Positions 62,152 to 64,000 of a stretch of DNA of 64,000 nt are shown here, in pieces; the stretch's first letter is position 1; each line of letters begins with the position of its first letter. Source of the DNA: Anaerococcus murdochii (GTDB lineage: Bacteria > Bacillota > Clostridia > Tissierellales > Peptoniphilaceae); NCBI RefSeq assembly GCF_019957155.1, contig NZ_JAIPME010000001.1:1-64000 (forward strand). The letters are read 5' to 3'. The notes under the pieces were generated by a model. The model had not been told where the DNA came from. It ran no database searches and saw only the letters and a list, made by a program, of their open reading frames with translations. The position numbers and the translations under genes were made by a program.

Positions 62152-62913
62152 TTGGGTGATAATAAGAGGTATTATTGGTTAAAATTAAAGGATGACTTCT
62201 TTGATAGTCGAAAGATGAAGAAGCTTAGAAAGGTGGCTGGTGGTGATACTTACACCATCATCTACCTTAAGCTCCAGCTTTTAAGCATAAATAATGAGGG
62301 AGTTATTGAGTTTGAGGGGACTGACGAAGATATTTATCACCAGTTGGCCCTTGATATCGACGAAGAAATTGACGATATAAAAATGACTTTGGCTTTTTGT
62401 AATGCTAATGATCTAATTGAGTATGTGGATGATGATGTTTTTCTAAGTGAAGTGCCAGCCTTGATTGGGTCGGAAACGGCTTCAACTAGACGTTCAAGGA
62501 AGCATAGAAGAAAGCAGAAGGCGTTGCAATCGAACGGTCAAGCGTTGCAATGCAACACCAATGCAACAAAATGCAACACAGAGCAAGAGCAAGATATAGA
62601 GCAAGAGCAAGAGAGAAGAGAAAAGAGTAAGAGCAGCAGAGAAGAAGAATTGACTTATCGCTGCTACTGCCAATTTATTAAAAACAATTCAAATATTGAT
62701 GATAGGGACTTATTTGATAAGGCCATAGAACAATATGGTTGGAGAAATGTCCTATATACCCTAGTTGTGATTAGGGATGAAAGAAAAGTTAAGGTTTCTA
62801 GTTTCAAGTATGTGCTTGAGATGTTAAGGGATGTTGAAAAATACGATGACTTCACTGTTAGCTATGTGGCTAATAGGGAGATTAACGAAATGGAGAAAAA
62901 GGATGAAGATTGA
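62152..62913 (+). CDS. Phage replisome organizer
   Basis: This 253-residue initiator starts at TTG 62152, supported by AGGAGG six bases upstream; the base before it closes the recT stop. The N-terminal domain (NKRYYWLKLKDDFFDSRKMK, GGDTYTIIYLKLQLLS, LIGSETASTRR) matches the mobile-element protein at 12905. The linker (about 123-165) is encoded by TGCAAC iterons and GAGCAA repeats, so the origin probably lies inside the gene. The DnaD-like C-terminal part recruits helicase. Confidence 0.88.
   Translation: MGDNKRYYWLKLKDDFFDSRKMKKLRKVAGGDTYTIIYLKLQLLSINNEGVIEFEGTDEDIYHQLALDIDEEIDDIKMTLAFCNANDLIEYVDDDVFLSEVPALIGSETASTRRSRKHRRKQKALQSNGQALQCNTNATKCNTEQEQDIEQEQERREKSKSSREEELTYRCYCQFIKNNSNIDDRDLFDKAIEQYGWRNVLYTLVVIRDERKVKVSSFKYVLEMLRDVEKYDDFTVSYVANREINEMEKKDED
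62521..62580. repeat. TGCAAC iterons inside the replisome organizer, candidate origin
   Basis: GTTGCAAT-type boxes at 62523 and 62543 and ATGCAACA boxes at 62550, 62561 and 62571 are spaced by about 10 or 20 bp, one or two helical turns, in both orientations. GAGCAA repeats follow to about 62615. In-gene origins of this kind are known in lactococcal phages. Inferred. Confidence 0.6.
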
Positions 62914-63124
62914 TTTAACTAATGATGAAATAGGTGTCTTGACCGCTTTGATTTTTGAACATCTTAACACCATAGAAGTTGAAAGATGGTTTGAAGGAAT
63001 GGACGAAGAAAAAAGGGAAAAAGCAAGGTACTCGTTTCGTAACATAAAGTCTAAGATTCTTGCGGCAAACTTTATGGTTATGGCAGACATAATTAAGAAA
63101 GAAAAGGAGGATGCTGATGAATAA
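62903..63124 (+). CDS. Hypothetical phage protein
   Basis: With the start at ATG 62903 (MKIDLTNDEIGVLTALIFEH) the protein has 73 residues and is helical. It overlaps the preceding gene by 11 nt and the ssb start by 8 nt. No family recognised. Confidence 0.55.
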   Translation: MKIDLTNDEIGVLTALIFEHLNTIEVERWFEGMDEEKREKARYSFRNIKSKILAANFMVMADIIKKEKEDADE

Positions 63125-63579
63125 GGTAATTTTAATTGGGAGACTTACAAGAGATCCAGAGCTAAGATATACACAAAGTAATCAGGCGGTTTGCACTTTT
63201 ACCCTTGCGGTGGATAAAAAGTTGAGCAGGGAGAAGAGAGAGGAAGCAGAGGCAACGGGGAGACCTACTGCCGACTTCCCTAGGATTATTGTTTGGGGAA
63301 AAAATGGGTGAGAATGCATCTAGATACCTTTTAAGGGCAGTCAATGTGCTGTCGAGGGCAGGATTCAGACTGGGTCCTTACCAAGATAGCGAAAGTGGAA
63401 AGACAGTTTATACTACTGACATAGTTGCAGAGAATGTAGAATTTCTTTCCAGATTAAGTCAGGACGAGAGTAAAAGCAATTCGGGTGTAAATACTAACCG
63501 AGGTAATAAAAATCAATCTGACGGCTTTTTTGAGGATGATTTTAGCGAGATTCAGGATGATGGAAGGATACCATTTTGA
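63117..63579 (+). pseudogene. ssb: Phage SSB with three compensating frameshifts
   Basis: The start is ATG 63117, six bases after AAGGAGG. The protein begins MNKVILIGRLTRDPELRYT and runs to RIIVWGK. The usual GENASRYL then lies in another frame, KGSQCAVEGRIQTGS returns to the first, and YQDSESGKTVYTTDIVAENV is again in the second, ending in the DDGRIPF tail. Each change coincides with a homopolymer: six A for five (63299-63304), four T for five (63329-63332), two T for one (63373-63374). Either a recent pseudogene or read errors. Confidence 0.8.
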
Positions 63580-63594
63580 TGATAGGAGGATTGT

Positions 63595-63756
63595 ATGAAT
63601 TTAGTTGTAGGATTTGTGAGTGGAACAGAAAGAAAAATTGCTATTGATAGTTTTGAAGTGAGTGAAGAATTAGGATGCATAAAAGCCTATAAACATGACA
63701 TTCAAATTGGGATGTTTTCTTTTAATCAGGTTTGTTATTGGTTTGTGGAGGAGTGA
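63595..63756 (+). CDS. Hypothetical small phage protein, tandem pair member 1
   Basis: The frame of 53 codons starts MNLVVGFVSGTERKIAIDSF after ATAGGAGGATTGT. It resembles the next gene at both ends (FVSGTERKIAIDSFE against FINGGADTIEIDHYE; NQVCYWFVEE against NQIAYWWVEN), so the two are paralogues. The stop overlaps the next start. Function unknown. Confidence 0.6.
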   Translation: MNLVVGFVSGTERKIAIDSFEVSEELGCIKAYKHDIQIGMFSFNQVCYWFVEE

Positions 63757-63935
63757 TGAAGACTTTAGTAATTAGATTTATAAATGGCGGGGCCGATACT
63801 ATTGAGATTGACCATTATGAAATGAATGAGCGTACTGGCTATTTAAAATTTATTAGATGTGATGATTCTAATAAATTTTCAAAGCTTGGGATTGTTAATA
63901 TTAATCAGATAGCTTATTGGTGGGTGGAAAATTAG
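63756..63935 (+). CDS. Hypothetical small phage protein, tandem pair member 2
   Basis: ATG 63756 (MKTLVIRFINGGADTIEIDH) overlaps the preceding stop and gives 59 residues. Paralogue of the gene before it. The fold looks like an alternating beta-sheet. Function unknown. Confidence 0.6.
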   Translation: MKTLVIRFINGGADTIEIDHYEMNERTGYLKFIRCDDSNKFSKLGIVNINQIAYWWVEN

Positions 63936-64000
63936 ATGAAGTTAGTCTTATATGGCAATCCTGCGACTAAGAAAAATTCGATGCAGATTTTCAGAACTCT
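63936..64000 (+). CDS. RusA-like Holliday junction resolvase, 5' end only
   Basis: ATG 63936 directly follows the preceding stop. The visible residues MKLVLYGNPATKKNSMQIFR match the N-terminus of RusA-family crossover junction endonucleases (GxPxxKKNS). The gene runs past the window edge, so the catalytic Asp residues cannot be checked. Confidence 0.7.
   Translation, partial: MKLVLYGNPATKKNSMQIFRT

Overview
The window looks like chromosome of an AT-rich, Gram-positive anaerobic coccus or clostridium-like Firmicute (Tissierellia; Anaerococcus or Peptoniphilus is my inference, not proven). The grounds are AGGAGG-type ribosome sites, a complete six-gene Rnf complex, a sortase-anchored surface protein, an mreBCD/class B PBP cluster, and low-GC codon use throughout.

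Region 1 (1 to about 21,850) is a decayed mosaic of integrative/mobilizable elements. It opens inside a frameshifted large serine recombinase. Next comes an iron-uptake cargo: a frameshifted AraC-type regulator, divergent from two fused ABC permease-ATPases and feoA-feoB-feoC. Tn1549-like mobilization genes follow: a sigma-like protein, a coiled-coil relaxosome candidate, an oriT-like region, a MobA/MobL relaxase, PcfB, a replisome organizer, TnpW and a 5'-deleted VirD4/TraG. The rest is scrambled remnants: a second partial traG copy, a small SSB, a truncated Maff2, small membrane proteins, DUF3847 relics, a methionyl-tRNA synthetase tail, a split restriction-modification gene and HTH genes. 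Terminator-like hairpins sit just upstream of many of these genes.

Region 2 (about 21,850 to 54,320) is ordinary chromosome. It holds a secreted alpha-amylase, an NPKTG-anchored beta-helix surface protein, DegV, a lipid kinase, a thioesterase, CapA, PAP2, tRNA-Leu(CAA), an ABC-2 exporter whose ATPase ends in a MITE-like element, and an Fst-like small toxin locus. These are followed by polA-coaE-lytic transglycosylase, rnfCDGEAB, a NusG-II/Gx-transporter pair, radC, mreBCD, a giant PBP2, a MinD-like ATPase, a mini RNase E/G, recX with a GIY-YIG gene, and tRNA-His and tRNA-Leu(UAG).

Region 3 (about 54,320 to the right edge) is the early half of a prophage next to tRNA-Leu(UAG). It has a leftward integrase, a lipoprotein and a CI/LexA-like repressor. 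A set of related 17-bp operators separates the repressor from a rightward cro-like gene and a compact early operon: YqaJ nuclease, RecT annealase, a replisome organizer with internal iterons, an SSB broken by three indels, and the start of a RusA-like resolvase. The prophage and mobile-element replisome organizers are clear homologues.

No CRISPR array or rRNA gene was seen. The points I rate highest are the leader-peptide/terminator family in the mobile region, the prophage operator array and in-gene iterons, the Rnf promoter palindrome, the MITE and toxin neighbourhood, and the odd MinD-like and mini-RNase genes behind the mre cluster.
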